Assembly: GCF_025447595.1 (NCBI RefSeq)
Contig: NZ_JAOEJU010000006.1
Location: 186,001-250,000 of the forward strand
Direction of reading: 5' to 3'
Length of the DNA: 64,000 bases
Source of the DNA: Pseudomonas koreensis
GTDB taxonomy: Bacteria; Pseudomonadota; Gammaproteobacteria; Pseudomonadales; Pseudomonadaceae
The notes below the pieces were generated by a model. It did no database searches and had not been told where the DNA came from. It saw nothing but the letters and a program-made list of their open reading frames with translations. Positions 56,273 through 64,000 of this stretch are shown here, one piece after another. The first letter of the stretch is position 1. Every line of letters begins with the position of its first letter. A program made the position numbers and the translations under genes.

Positions 56273-56581
56273 ATGACCAAGCAACGTCGTTCCTTTTCCG
56301 CTGAATTCAAACGCGAGGCAGCAGCTCTCGTGCTCGATCAAGGCTACAGCCATATCGAGGCCTGCCGATCACTCGGGGTGGTCGAGTCCGCGTTGCGTCG
56401 CTGGGTAAACCAACTCCAGCAGGAGCGCAGCGGTGATACTCCCCAAACAAAAGCGCTGACGCCTGAGCAGCAGAAGATCCAGGAGTTGGAAGCTCGGATC
56501 GCTCGTCTTGAGCGGGAGAAATCCATTTTAAAAAAGGTTACCGCGCTCTTGATGTCGGAAGAGCACGAGCGCACGCGCTGA
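56273..56581 (+). CDS. IS3-family transposase OrfA
   Basis: The protein has 102 residues: a helix-turn-helix (FSAEFKREAAALVLDQGYSHIEACRSLGV, SALRRWVNQLQQE) followed by a leucine-zipper coiled coil (QKIQELEARIARLEREKSILKK). An A6G slippery run at 56530-56536, the usual -1 frameshift site of IS3 elements, is present near the end. The OrfB that it would fuse with is destroyed, so it is probably non-functional. Confidence 0.88.
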   Translation: MTKQRRSFSAEFKREAAALVLDQGYSHIEACRSLGVVESALRRWVNQLQQERSGDTPQTKALTPEQQKIQELEARIARLEREKSILKKVTALLMSEEHERTR

Positions 56582-56926
56582 TTGATCAACTGAGCGCCCA
56601 AGAGCCGGTTGATTGGCTTTGCGTGATCTTTGATATCACTCGTTCGTGTTACTAAGCCCACCGCCTCAGTCGTCGAACTCCGGACGTTGAGCGACTTCGG
56701 TTACGCAGTCGAGTCAATGAGCTGTTCACGCAGAGTCGTAGCGCCGCCGGAAGCCGCAGTATCGTGTCGATGATGCAGGACGATGGCGAGCAAACCGGAC
56801 GCGAATTTGGTGATCAAGGCGTTGGACATGGCTTACGAGCAGCGTGGCCGGCCTCAAGGACTGTTGTTTCAGGCGGGACCAGGCTCAGGCCGAGAAAAAA
56901 CTTAACGTCGTGTCCGGGATTAGTTG
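56582..56926 (+). pseudogene. IS3-family transposase OrfB remnant
   Basis: Readable pieces follow OrfA in order. LIDQLSAQEPVDWLCVIFDI runs to a TAA at 56653. Then come RLRLRSRVNELFTQSRSAAG and SIVSMMQDDGEQTGR. After a deletion that removes the first catalytic Asp region comes NLVIKALDMAYEQRGRPQGL. After a second deletion the normal C-terminus AQAEKKLNVVSGIS ends at 56924-56926. The DDE catalytic residues are lost. Confidence 0.8.
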
Positions 56927-56964
56927 ACCGCTACAAGCGTCTTTACCGCGTAGGGGTCGAGGGC

Positions 56965-57004
56965 CATTTGTTTACACTTTCGAAAGGTAAACGCTGAACA
57001 AATG
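56965..57004. repeat. 40-base imperfect nested inverted repeat
   Basis: Outer arms CATTTGTT (56965-56972) and AACAAATG (56997-57004) enclose the near-palindrome TTTACACTTTCGAAAGGTAAA (21 bases; inner core CTTTCGAAAG). It lies just after the IS remnant and before the ssb terminator. Purpose unknown. Confidence 0.5.
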
Positions 57005-57040
57005 TAGCCCTTCCTACGCAAAAAACTGTAACCAATAAAA

Positions 57041-57072
57041 AAGCGAGGCCAAATCAATGGCTTCGCTTCTAA
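57041..57072 (-). terminator. Terminator of ssb
   Basis: AAGCGAGGCC at 57041-57050 pairs with GGCTTCGCTT at 57059-57068 with one G-T pair; the A run before it is a T run on the minus strand, so it ends ssb transcription. Confidence 0.8.
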
Positions 57073-57099
57073 TGTTTAAGGTTCTGAAAAAGCTGCGAA

Positions 57100-57618
57100 T
57101 CAGAACGGAATGTCGTCATCGAAGCTGTCGAAATCCGGAGCCGGTTGCGGCGCGGCCTGCTGTGGAGCCGGGGCCGAACGCTGCTGGGGTGCCGACTGCT
57201 GCGGACGCGGAGCCTGTTGGCGTGGCGCCTGCTGCTGATAGTTGTTGCCACCGCCTTGTTGGTCGCCCTGTTGTGGACGGCCGCCGAGCAGTTGCATGGT
57301 GCCTTGCATGTCGACCACGATTTCGGTGGTGTAACGCTTGATACCGTCTTTTTCCCACTCACGAGTCTGCAGCTTGCCTTCGATGTACACCTGCGAACCC
57401 TTGCGCAGGTATTCGCCAGCGATCTCGGCAACCTTGCCGAACATCGATACGCGGTGCCACTCGGTCTTCTCGACCTTCTGACCGGTCTGCTTGTCGGTCC
57501 ACTGCTCGCTGGTCGCCAGACTCAGGTTGGTCACGGCGTTACCGTTGGGCAGGTAGCGTACTTCGGGATCCTGGCCGCAAGTACCGACCAGAATGACTTT
57601 GTTAACCCCACGGGCCAT
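57100..57618 (-). CDS. ssb: Single-stranded DNA-binding protein
   Basis: The protein has 172 residues. The OB fold is at the N-terminus ([58 protein letters not shown]). A Gln/Pro/Ala-rich linker follows, and the C-terminal partner-binding tip is [11 protein letters not shown]. It coats single strands in replication and repair. It is nine bases after the MFS gene on the same strand, and uvrA is divergent, as in other pseudomonads. Confidence 0.97.
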   Translation of the reverse strand: MARGVNKVILVGTCGQDPEVRYLPNGNAVTNLSLATSEQWTDKQTGQKVEKTEWHRVSMFGKVAEIAGEYLRKGSQVYIEGKLQTREWEKDGIKRYTTEIVVDMQGTMQLLGGRPQQGDQQGGGNNYQQQAPRQQAPRPQQSAPQQRSAPAPQQAAPQPAPDFDSFDDDIPF

Positions 57619-57627
57619 AACGTTCTC

Positions 57628-59025
57628 CTAGGCTTCGCACGCAGTCTGCGCCGGGTTGTTCACCAGGCGTTCGAGAGTGGTGCGATCCATTAATTCGGTG
57701 TCCAGTTTGATGTAGATCGCCGCTTCATCAGCGACTATCACTGCATCAGTTACCCCTACGAGGGCCTTGAGACGCTCGACCAGACCCGCTTCGCGGATCG
57801 CTTCGGGCGACAGCGGCAGGCGCAGGCTCGTCACGTAGGGAGGTTCGCGCATGGTAACAGCAAAGGCCAGCCAAAGTGCAGCCAGCCCGGCACATCCGAG
57901 GAACACAACCGACAGACCGCCATGCTGGAACATCCAGCCGCCGAGAATCCCGCCGAGTGCCGAACCGAGGAACTGACTGGTGGAGTACACGCCCATGGCC
58001 GTGCCCTTGCCACCTGCCGGTGAAACCTTGCTGATCAGCGACGGCAGCGAAGCTTCCAGCAGATTGAACGCAGTGAAGAACACCACCGTCCCGACCACCA
58101 GAGCCCGCAGGCTGTCACCGAACTGCCAGAAGAATAGCTCAGTGAGCATCAGCGTCATGACGGCGCCGAGCAAAACTCGTTTCATTTTGCGTTTCTTCTC
58201 GCCGTAGATAATGAACGGGATCATGGCGAAGAAAGAAATCAGCAGCGCGGTGAGGTAGACCCACCAGTGCTGTTCCTTGGGCAGACCGGCCTTTTCGACC
58301 AGCGCCAGCGGCAGTGCAACGAAGCTCGACATCAACATCGCATGTAACACAAAAATGCCCAGGTCCAGCCGCAGCAGGTCCGGGTGCTTGAGCGTCGGCA
58401 TCAATGCCTGGCGCGCCACGCCGGACTCGCGGTGGCTCAACGGCCCGGTGGATTTCGGCACCATGAACATCACGATCACGATTCCGACCAGCGCCATCCC
58501 GCCGGTGGCGAGGAACAGGCCGGACAAGCCGAATGCACGGGTCAGCAGCGGGCCGACCACCATCGCCACGGCGAATGACAGGCCGATGGTCATGCCGATC
58601 ATGGCCATGGCTTTGGTGCGGTGCTGTTCGCGGGTCAGATCGGAAAGCAAAGCCATGACCGCCGCAGAAATAGCGCCGGCACCCTGCAGGATCCGCCCGG
58701 CAATCACGCCCCAGATCGAATCGGCCTGGGCCGCCAGCACGCTGCCAAGGGCAAAGACGATCAGCCCCAGGTAAATCACCGGGCGGCGGCCAATGCGGTC
58801 GGAAATGATCCCGAATGGAATCTGGAAAATCGCCTGGGTCAGGCCGTAAGCGCCGATCGCCAGCCCGATCAGGGCCGGGGTCGCTCCCGCCAGATCCATG
58901 CCGTAGGTCGCCAATACCGGCAACACCATGAACATGCCAAGCATACGGAAGGCGAACACCAGGGCCAGACCGCTCGCCGCGCGGGTCTCGCTGCCACTCA
59001 TGCGTTCGCTGTGGGGATCGTGCAT
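57628..59025 (-). CDS. YajR-type MFS transporter
   Basis: The protein has 465 residues from the ATG at 59025 (GAGG seven bases upstream). Twelve membrane segments; motif A is GIISDRIGRRPVIYLGL near residue 73. A C-terminal ferredoxin-like (YAM) domain of about 65 residues (LKALVGVTDAVIVADEAAIYIKLDTELMD) identifies it as YajR type. Substrate is unknown. The gene is ssb-linked and conserved beside uvrA. Confidence 0.93.
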   Translation of the reverse strand: MHDPHSERMSGSETRAASGLALVFAFRMLGMFMVLPVLATYGMDLAGATPALIGLAIGAYGLTQAIFQIPFGIISDRIGRRPVIYLGLIVFALGSVLAAQADSIWGVIAGRILQGAGAISAAVMALLSDLTREQHRTKAMAMIGMTIGLSFAVAMVVGPLLTRAFGLSGLFLATGGMALVGIVIVMFMVPKSTGPLSHRESGVARQALMPTLKHPDLLRLDLGIFVLHAMLMSSFVALPLALVEKAGLPKEQHWWVYLTALLISFFAMIPFIIYGEKKRKMKRVLLGAVMTLMLTELFFWQFGDSLRALVVGTVVFFTAFNLLEASLPSLISKVSPAGGKGTAMGVYSTSQFLGSALGGILGGWMFQHGGLSVVFLGCAGLAALWLAFAVTMREPPYVTSLRLPLSPEAIREAGLVERLKALVGVTDAVIVADEAAIYIKLDTELMDRTTLERLVNNPAQTACEA

Positions 59026-59176
59026 GGAAAAACCTCGTGTGAACCGGCGGCGATTCTACCAGTCCCATCGAGAGACGGGGTATATCGCGACGCTTTGACG
59101 CGTACAGATGAAACTCTCTTCATGTAAGGCAAAAGACCCTTCACTTGATAGTGTGCATCCATCCAGTATTTGGCCG

Positions 59177-59182
59177 TATACT
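59177..59182 (+). promoter_or_regulatory. -10 element candidate of uvrA
   Basis: TATACT lies 35 bases before the uvrA start; the -35 region is poor. No clear CTGT-N8-ACAG LexA box was found nearby. Confidence 0.35.
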
Positions 59183-59216
59183 CCTGTGTTTTCGACGCCC
59201 GCCGAGCGAGGCCATT

Positions 59217-62051
59217 TTGGACAAGATCCTGATTCGTGGGGCCCGCACCCACAACCTGAAGAACATCGACCTGACCCTGCCACGGGACAAACTGATCGTC
59301 ATCACCGGCCTGTCCGGATCCGGCAAGTCGTCTCTGGCCTTCGACACGCTGTACGCCGAAGGTCAGCGCCGCTATGTCGAATCCCTGTCGGCCTATGCCC
59401 GGCAGTTCCTGTCGATGATGGAAAAACCCGACGTCGACACCATCGAAGGCCTGTCGCCGGCGATCTCCATCGAACAGAAGTCGACCTCGCACAACCCGCG
59501 CTCCACGGTCGGCACCATCACCGAAATCTACGACTACCTGCGTCTGCTTTATGCACGCGTCGGTACACCGCGCTGCCCGGATCACGACATTCCGCTGGAA
59601 GCGCAGACCGTCAGCCAGATGGTCGATCTGGTGCTGGCCCAGCCAGAAGGCAGCAAGCTGATGCTGCTCGCCCCGGTCATCCGCGAGCGCAAAGGCGAAC
59701 ATCTTTCAGTATTCGAAGAACTGCGCGCTCAGGGCTTTGTCCGTGCCCGGGTCAACGGCCGGCTCTGCGAGCTGGACGAACTGCCGAAACTGGATAAACA
59801 GAAGAAGCACACGATTGAAGTCGTGGTCGACCGCTTCAAGGTTCGCGCCGACCTGCAGCAGCGTCTGGCGGAATCCTTCGAAACCGCGCTGAAGCTGGCG
59901 GATGGCATCGCGCTGGTGGCGCCAATGGACGACGAGCCAGGCGAAGAGATGATCTTCTCCGCGCGCTTCGCCTGCCCGATCTGCGGCCATGCGATCAGCG
60001 AGCTGGAACCCAAGCTGTTTTCCTTCAACAACCCCGCCGGCGCCTGCCCGACCTGCGACGGTCTGGGGGTGAAACAGTTCTTCGACATCAAGCGACTGGT
60101 CAACGGTGAACTTACGCTGGCCGAGGGCGCGATTCGTGGCTGGGACCGGCGCAACGTCTATTACTTCCAGATGCTCGGCTCACTGGCCGCGCACTACGGT
60201 TTCAGCCTGGAGCAGCCGTTCAACGAGCTGCCGGCCGACCAGCAGAAATACATCCTGCACGGCAGCGGTTCGCAGAACGTCGATTTCAAATACCTCAATG
60301 ACCGGGGCGACATCGTCAAGCGCTCGCACCCGTTCGAAGGCATCGTGCCGAACCTCGAGCGTCGCTACCGGGAAACCGAATCGGCGAGTGTGCGTGAAGA
60401 ACTGGCGAAGTTCCTCAGCACCCAGTCCTGCCCGGATTGCCGTGGCACCCGCCTGCGTCGCGAAGCGCGGCACGTGTGGGTCGGCGAGAAAACCCTGCCG
60501 GCAGTGACCAACCTGCCGATCGGCGATGCCTGCGATTACTTCGGCGCGCTGAAGATGACCGGGCGCCGTGGTGAGATCGCTGACAAGATTCTCAAGGAAA
60601 TCCGCGAGCGTCTGCAGTTCCTGGTCAACGTGGGACTGGATTACCTGTCGCTGGACCGCAGCGCCGATACGCTGTCCGGCGGTGAAGCGCAGCGGATTCG
60701 TCTGGCCAGCCAGATCGGCGCGGGCCTCGTGGGAGTTCTGTACATCCTTGACGAGCCGTCCATCGGCCTGCACCAGCGCGACAACGATCGCCTGCTCGGC
60801 ACCCTCAAGCATCTGCGCGACATCGGCAATACGGTGATCGTGGTCGAGCATGATGAAGACGCGATCCGTCTCGCTGATTACGTAGTGGATATCGGCCCGG
60901 GCGCCGGGGTTCATGGCGGGCAGATCGTCGCCGAAGGCACGCCGGACGAAGTCATGGCCCACCCGGACTCGCTGACCGGCAAATACCTGTCGGGCCGGGT
61001 CAAGATCGAAGTGCCGGCCAAGCGCACGCCGCGCAACAAGAAGCAGGTGCTGGCGCTCAAGGGCGCGCGGGGCAACAACCTGCGTAACGTTGACCTGGAA
61101 ATCCCGATCGGCCTGCTGACCTGTGTGACCGGCGTTTCCGGCTCCGGTAAATCGACGCTGATCAACAACACGCTGTTCCCGCTGAGCGCCACGGCACTCA
61201 ATGGCGCGACCACCCTGGAAGCCGCAGCCCACGACAGCATCAAGGGCCTGGAACATCTGGACAAGGTTGTCGACATCGACCAGAGCCCGATCGGCCGTAC
61301 ACCACGCTCCAACCCGGCGACCTATACCGGGCTGTTCACGCCGATCCGCGAACTGTTTGCCGGGGTTCCCGAGTCCCGCTCCCGTGGTTATGGCCCGGGG
61401 CGTTTCTCGTTCAACGTGAAGGGTGGTCGTTGCGAAGCTTGCCAGGGCGACGGTCTGATCAAGGTGGAAATGCACTTCCTGCCTGACATCTACGTCCCGT
61501 GCGACGTGTGCAAGAGCAAACGCTACAACCGCGAAACCCTGGAGATCAAATACAAGGGCAAGAGCATCCACGAAACCCTCGAGATGACCATCGAGGAAGC
61601 GCGGGAGTTCTTCGACGCGGTGCCGGCGCTGGCGCGCAAGCTGCAAACGCTGATGGATGTGGGCCTGTCGTACATCAAGCTTGGGCAATCCGCCACGACG
61701 CTGTCTGGTGGTGAGGCCCAGCGGGTCAAGCTGTCCCGCGAGCTGTCCAAGCGCGATACCGGCAAGACCCTGTATATCCTCGATGAGCCGACCACCGGTC
61801 TGCACTTCGCGGACATTCAGCAACTGCTCGATGTACTGCATCGCCTGCGCGACCACGGCAACACCGTGGTGGTGATCGAGCACAACCTCGACGTGATCAA
61901 GACGGCCGACTGGCTGGTGGATCTCGGTCCCGAGGGTGGTTCGAAAGGTGGGCAGATCATCGCCACCGGTACACCGGAGGAAGTGGCCGAGATGAAGCAG
62001 TCTCACACAGGGCATTACCTAAAGCCGCTGCTGATCCGCGACCGGGCCTGA
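59217..62051 (+). CDS. uvrA: Excinuclease ABC subunit A (TTG start)
   Basis: The protein has 944 residues from the TTG at 59217, with GAGG six bases before it. The frame runs open to ATG 59145, but the 24 extra residues do not fit the family, and [18 protein letters not shown] directly after the TTG is the normal N-terminus. Two ABC modules: first Walker [16 protein letters not shown] and signature [15 protein letters not shown]; second Walker [17 protein letters not shown] and signature [15 protein letters not shown]. Zinc sites are [26 protein letters not shown] and [12 protein letters not shown]. It detects bulky DNA lesions with UvrB. Confidence 0.97.
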   Translation: MDKILIRGARTHNLKNIDLTLPRDKLIVITGLSGSGKSSLAFDTLYAEGQRRYVESLSAYARQFLSMMEKPDVDTIEGLSPAISIEQKSTSHNPRSTVGTITEIYDYLRLLYARVGTPRCPDHDIPLEAQTVSQMVDLVLAQPEGSKLMLLAPVIRERKGEHLSVFEELRAQGFVRARVNGRLCELDELPKLDKQKKHTIEVVVDRFKVRADLQQRLAESFETALKLADGIALVAPMDDEPGEEMIFSARFACPICGHAISELEPKLFSFNNPAGACPTCDGLGVKQFFDIKRLVNGELTLAEGAIRGWDRRNVYYFQMLGSLAAHYGFSLEQPFNELPADQQKYILHGSGSQNVDFKYLNDRGDIVKRSHPFEGIVPNLERRYRETESASVREELAKFLSTQSCPDCRGTRLRREARHVWVGEKTLPAVTNLPIGDACDYFGALKMTGRRGEIADKILKEIRERLQFLVNVGLDYLSLDRSADTLSGGEAQRIRLASQIGAGLVGVLYILDEPSIGLHQRDNDRLLGTLKHLRDIGNTVIVVEHDEDAIRLADYVVDIGPGAGVHGGQIVAEGTPDEVMAHPDSLTGKYLSGRVKIEVPAKRTPRNKKQVLALKGARGNNLRNVDLEIPIGLLTCVTGVSGSGKSTLINNTLFPLSATALNGATTLEAAAHDSIKGLEHLDKVVDIDQSPIGRTPRSNPATYTGLFTPIRELFAGVPESRSRGYGPGRFSFNVKGGRCEACQGDGLIKVEMHFLPDIYVPCDVCKSKRYNRETLEIKYKGKSIHETLEMTIEEAREFFDAVPALARKLQTLMDVGLSYIKLGQSATTLSGGEAQRVKLSRELSKRDTGKTLYILDEPTTGLHFADIQQLLDVLHRLRDHGNTVVVIEHNLDVIKTADWLVDLGPEGGSKGGQIIATGTPEEVAEMKQSHTGHYLKPLLIRDRA

Positions 62052-62062
62052 TCGCCGGGCAT

Positions 62063-62104
62063 GAAAAAGCCCCTGTCACTTCATCAGTGACAGGGGCTTT
62101 TTTG
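62063..62104. terminator. Bidirectional terminator between uvrA and ftnA
   Basis: AAAAGCCCCTGTCACT pairs with AGTGACAGGGGCTTTT over a short loop, with A and T runs on both sides. It serves both convergent genes. Confidence 0.92.
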
Positions 62105-62116
62105 TATCGGTTGCAA

Positions 62117-62584
62117 TCAGGACGCGTGGGACTGCAGGTAGTTCTGGATACCGATCAGCTTGATCAGGCCCAACTGCTTTTCAAGCCAGTAGGTGTGATC
62201 TTCTTCGGTGTCATGCAACTGAAGCTTGAGGATATCGCGGCTTACATAGTCGCCATTCTTTTCACACAGCTCGATGCCTTTGCACAGTGCAGCACGAACC
62301 TTGTACTCAAGGCGCAGATCCGCTTCGAGCATGGTCTCTACTGTGGTCCCAACATCTAGGTCATCCGGGCGCATGCGCGGAGTACCTTCGAGCATCAGAA
62401 TCCGGCGCATCAACGCATCGGCGTGACCGGCCTCTTCTTCCATCTCGTGGTTGATTCGTTCGTAGAGCTTGGTGAATCCCCAGTCCTCATACATCCGCGA
62501 GTGAACGAAATATTGGTCACGCGCGGCCAGTTCGCCGGTCAGCAACGTGTTGAGGTAATCGATAACGTCTGGGTGGCCTTGCAT
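62117..62584 (-). CDS. ftnA: Bacterial ferritin FtnA (bacterioferritin-like without heme-ligand Met52)
   Basis: The protein has 155 residues from the ATG at 62584; the open frame to 62656 is not family-like. The diiron ligands of the bacterioferritin fold are present: E18 ([10 protein letters not shown]), E51 and H54 (EEEAGHAD), E94 (DLRLEYKVR area), and DTEEDH near residue 127-130. The methionine at position 52 that binds heme in true bacterioferritins is Ala here. This matches P. aeruginosa FtnA (formerly BfrA), encoded next to katA. It stores iron and can feed heme for catalase. Confidence 0.92.
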   Translation of the reverse strand: MQGHPDVIDYLNTLLTGELAARDQYFVHSRMYEDWGFTKLYERINHEMEEEAGHADALMRRILMLEGTPRMRPDDLDVGTTVETMLEADLRLEYKVRAALCKGIELCEKNGDYVSRDILKLQLHDTEEDHTYWLEKQLGLIKLIGIQNYLQSHAS

Positions 62585-62696
62585 CGCCCTACATCTCCCT
62601 GCTTGAAAGTCTGTAGTTTGAACCAACCTGACTGGAAGGTCACCCACTTCGCGCAATAAAAGCGAAGATATTCCGAGAAAAGCAGCCTAAATAACG

Positions 62697-62725
62697 CAAA
62701 AACCGCCCGAATGAGGGCGGTTCTG
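62697..62725 (-). terminator. Terminator of katA
   Basis: AACCGCCC at 62701-62708 pairs with GGGCGGTT at 62715-62722; the preceding A run is a T run on the minus strand. Confidence 0.85.
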
Positions 62726-62733
62726 CTTCTCGT

Positions 62734-64000
62734 TTAGACTTCGTTAAGCTGTACGTTGAGCAGCTTTGCGATTGCTTCTCCGTACGCCGGATCAGCCTTG
62801 TGGAAATGCTGCAACTGACGGTCGACGACATCACTCGACACACCCGCCATCGCACCGGCGATGTTGCTGACCAGCAACGCTTTCTGTTCATCGCTCATCA
62901 AGCGGAACAGCGCACCGGCGTGGCTGTAGTAGTCAGTGTCTTCACGGTGATCGTAGCGATCAGCCGCGCCGCTGAGAGCCAGTGCAGGCTCGGCATAGTG
63001 CGGCGCTTGTTTCGGCGACTCTACGTAGCTGTTCGGCTCGTAGTTCGGCGCTGCGCCACCGTTACTGCCGAATGCCATCGAACCGTCGCGCTGGTAAGTA
63101 TTCACCGGGCTGCGCGGGGCGTTCACGGGCAGTTGCTGGTGGTTGGTGCCTACGCGGTAGCGGTGGGCATCGGCGTATGCGAAGACACGACCTTGCAGCA
63201 TGCGATCCGGTGAGAGACCTACGCCAGGCACCATGTTGCTTGGACCGAATGCGGCTTGCTCGACTTCGGCAAAGTAGTTGAGCGGATTACGGTTCAGTTC
63301 CAGTTCACCCACTTCAATCAGTGGAAACTCCTTCTGCGACCAGGTTTTGGTCACGTCGAACGGGTTCTCGTAATGAGCGGCAGCCTGGGCCTCGGTCATG
63401 ATCTGGATGCACACGCTCCATTTCGGGAAGTCACCACGCTCGATGGCTTCGAACAGATCGCGCTGGGCGTAATCGGGATCTGTGCCCGCCAAACGTGCCG
63501 CGTCTGCTGGCGCAAGGTTCTTGATCCCTTGCTTGGTCTTGTAGTGCCACTTCACCCAGTGACGCTCGCCTTGAGCGCTGATCAGGCTGTAGGTGTGGCT
63601 GCCGAAGCCGTGCATGTGGCGATAGCCGTCCGGAATACCGCGATCGGAGAACAGGATCGTGACCTGGTGCAGCGCTTCAGGCGAATGCGACCAGAAGTCC
63701 CACATCATCTGCGCGCTTTTCAGGTTGCTTTGCGGCAGGCGTTTCTGGGTGTGGATAAAGTCGGGAAACTTGAGCGGATCGCGAATGAAGAATACCGGCG
63801 TGTTGTTGCCGACGATGTCCCAGTTGCCTTCTTCAGTGTAGAACTTGAGGGCGAAGCCACGTGGATCGCGCTCGGTGTCGGCCGAGCCACGCTCGCCACC
63901 GACAGTGGAGAAACGCAGGAAGGTCGGCGTCTGTTTGCCGACGGCAGAGAACAGCTTGGCGCTGGTGTACTGCGTAATGTCGCGAGTGACCGTGAAAGTA
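62734..64000 (-). CDS. katA: Catalase KatA (5' end outside window)
   Basis: The minus frame is open from the stop at 62734 to the right edge (about 421 residues), so roughly 60 N-terminal residues, including the catalytic His, are outside. Visible are [40 protein letters not shown], and the proximal heme ligand in [15 protein letters not shown]. The short C-terminus ends VQLNEV, so it is a small-subunit, clade 3 catalase. It decomposes hydrogen peroxide. It is followed by ftnA on the same strand. Confidence 0.96.
   Translation of the reverse strand, partial: TFTVTRDITQYTSAKLFSAVGKQTPTFLRFSTVGGERGSADTERDPRGFALKFYTEEGNWDIVGNNTPVFFIRDPLKFPDFIHTQKRLPQSNLKSAQMMWDFWSHSPEALHQVTILFSDRGIPDGYRHMHGFGSHTYSLISAQGERHWVKWHYKTKQGIKNLAPADAARLAGTDPDYAQRDLFEAIERGDFPKWSVCIQIMTEAQAAAHYENPFDVTKTWSQKEFPLIEVGELELNRNPLNYFAEVEQAAFGPSNMVPGVGLSPDRMLQGRVFAYADAHRYRVGTNHQQLPVNAPRSPVNTYQRDGSMAFGSNGGAAPNYEPNSYVESPKQAPHYAEPALALSGAADRYDHREDTDYYSHAGALFRLMSDEQKALLVSNIAGAMAGVSSDVVDRQLQHFHKADPAYGEAIAKLLNVQLNEV

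Larger units (their letters stand above)
56209..56935 (+). mobile_element. Decayed IS3-family element
   Basis: Imperfect terminal inverted repeats of about 26 bases start TGTAG(T/C)GGTC and end CCGGACAC: left 56209-56234, right 56910-56935. The total length of 727 bases is about half a complete element. OrfA is intact; OrfB has an in-frame stop and two deletions. No matching target-site duplication is visible at the flanks (GTA left, AGC right). Confidence 0.85.

Noticed and set aside
59026-59216. LexA box in front of uvrA
   Set aside because: No CTGT-N8-ACAG match or close variant was found, although uvrA is SOS-controlled in related bacteria.
60180-62015. A 611-codon open frame on the minus strand
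   Set aside because: It is antisense to uvrA and lacks any recognisable domain.

Overview
The window is chromosomal DNA of a fluorescent Pseudomonas, most likely of the P. fluorescens species complex. Three things point there: high G+C coding sequence throughout; gene order matching the P. aeruginosa blocks xseB-ispA-dxs-ribA, nrdR-rib-nusB-thiL-pgpA, the zinc-linked ABC operon next to oprG, and ssb-MFS-uvrA-ftnA-katA; and seven paired REP sequences (REPINs) with the GTGGGAGCGAGC-type core typical of this group. No rRNA, tRNA, CRISPR array or replication origin was seen.

Layout. 1-7734 (minus): an alpha-2-macroglobulin operon of the mag/yfa type (DUF2135, DUF2138, DUF1175, then the macroglobulin, which runs off the left edge). 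8011-9156: a Fic AMP-transferase with two palindromic operators in front. 9236-12352: xseB-ispA-dxs (isoprenoid precursors). 12517-15728: a BtuB-like receptor facing a BtuF-like binding protein. 15725-23201 (minus): ribA, a periplasmic solute-binding protein, and the nrdR-ribD-ribE-ribB-ribH-nusB-thiL-pgpA block, which makes riboflavin, thiamine diphosphate and phosphatidylglycerol. 23330-25723: a YbaY lipoprotein, a methyltransferase, a YbbN/CnoX-type thioredoxin and a small unknown gene. 25850-26993: an inserted A+T-richer pair, an NlpC/P60-like amidase and a membrane-anchored or secreted partner, resembling an antibacterial effector and its immunity protein; the natural start of the amidase appears frameshifted. 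27102-30392: a Zur-box-preceded operon for zinc-linked ABC transport. 30537-31315: oprG with an ANR box. 31505-33311: two nucleotide-sugar-type short-chain enzymes. 33490-37785: Lhr helicase. 37924-41431: an MscS-type channel and an MFS exporter. 41649-45635: a four-gene overlapping operon with DUF72, YbhP-like phosphodiesterase, ClsB and YbhN. 45748-49432: a DUF3182/hydrolase pair and a GlxA-type regulator divergent from an isochorismatase-family hydrolase. 49505-54041: the yjfIJKLMC-type operon, whose promoter is bracketed by two identical 12-bp palindromes. 54102-57004: a small accessory patch with a dead EVE/PUA-like gene, two unknown genes that share one CTAG as their stop codons, and a decayed IS3-family element. 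57100-64000: ssb, a YajR-type MFS transporter, uvrA, a ferritin and the 3' part of catalase katA.

Most of the window is conserved core genome, with operons tightly coupled by 4-base ATGA or GTGA overlaps. The least explained parts are the amidase/partner pair with its frameshift, the operator-flanked yjf operon, the Fic operators, and the insertion between the yjf operon and ssb. Most start codons were moved inward from the longest open frame to the methionine (or GTG/TTG) with a ribosome binding site, a signal peptide or operon overlap.
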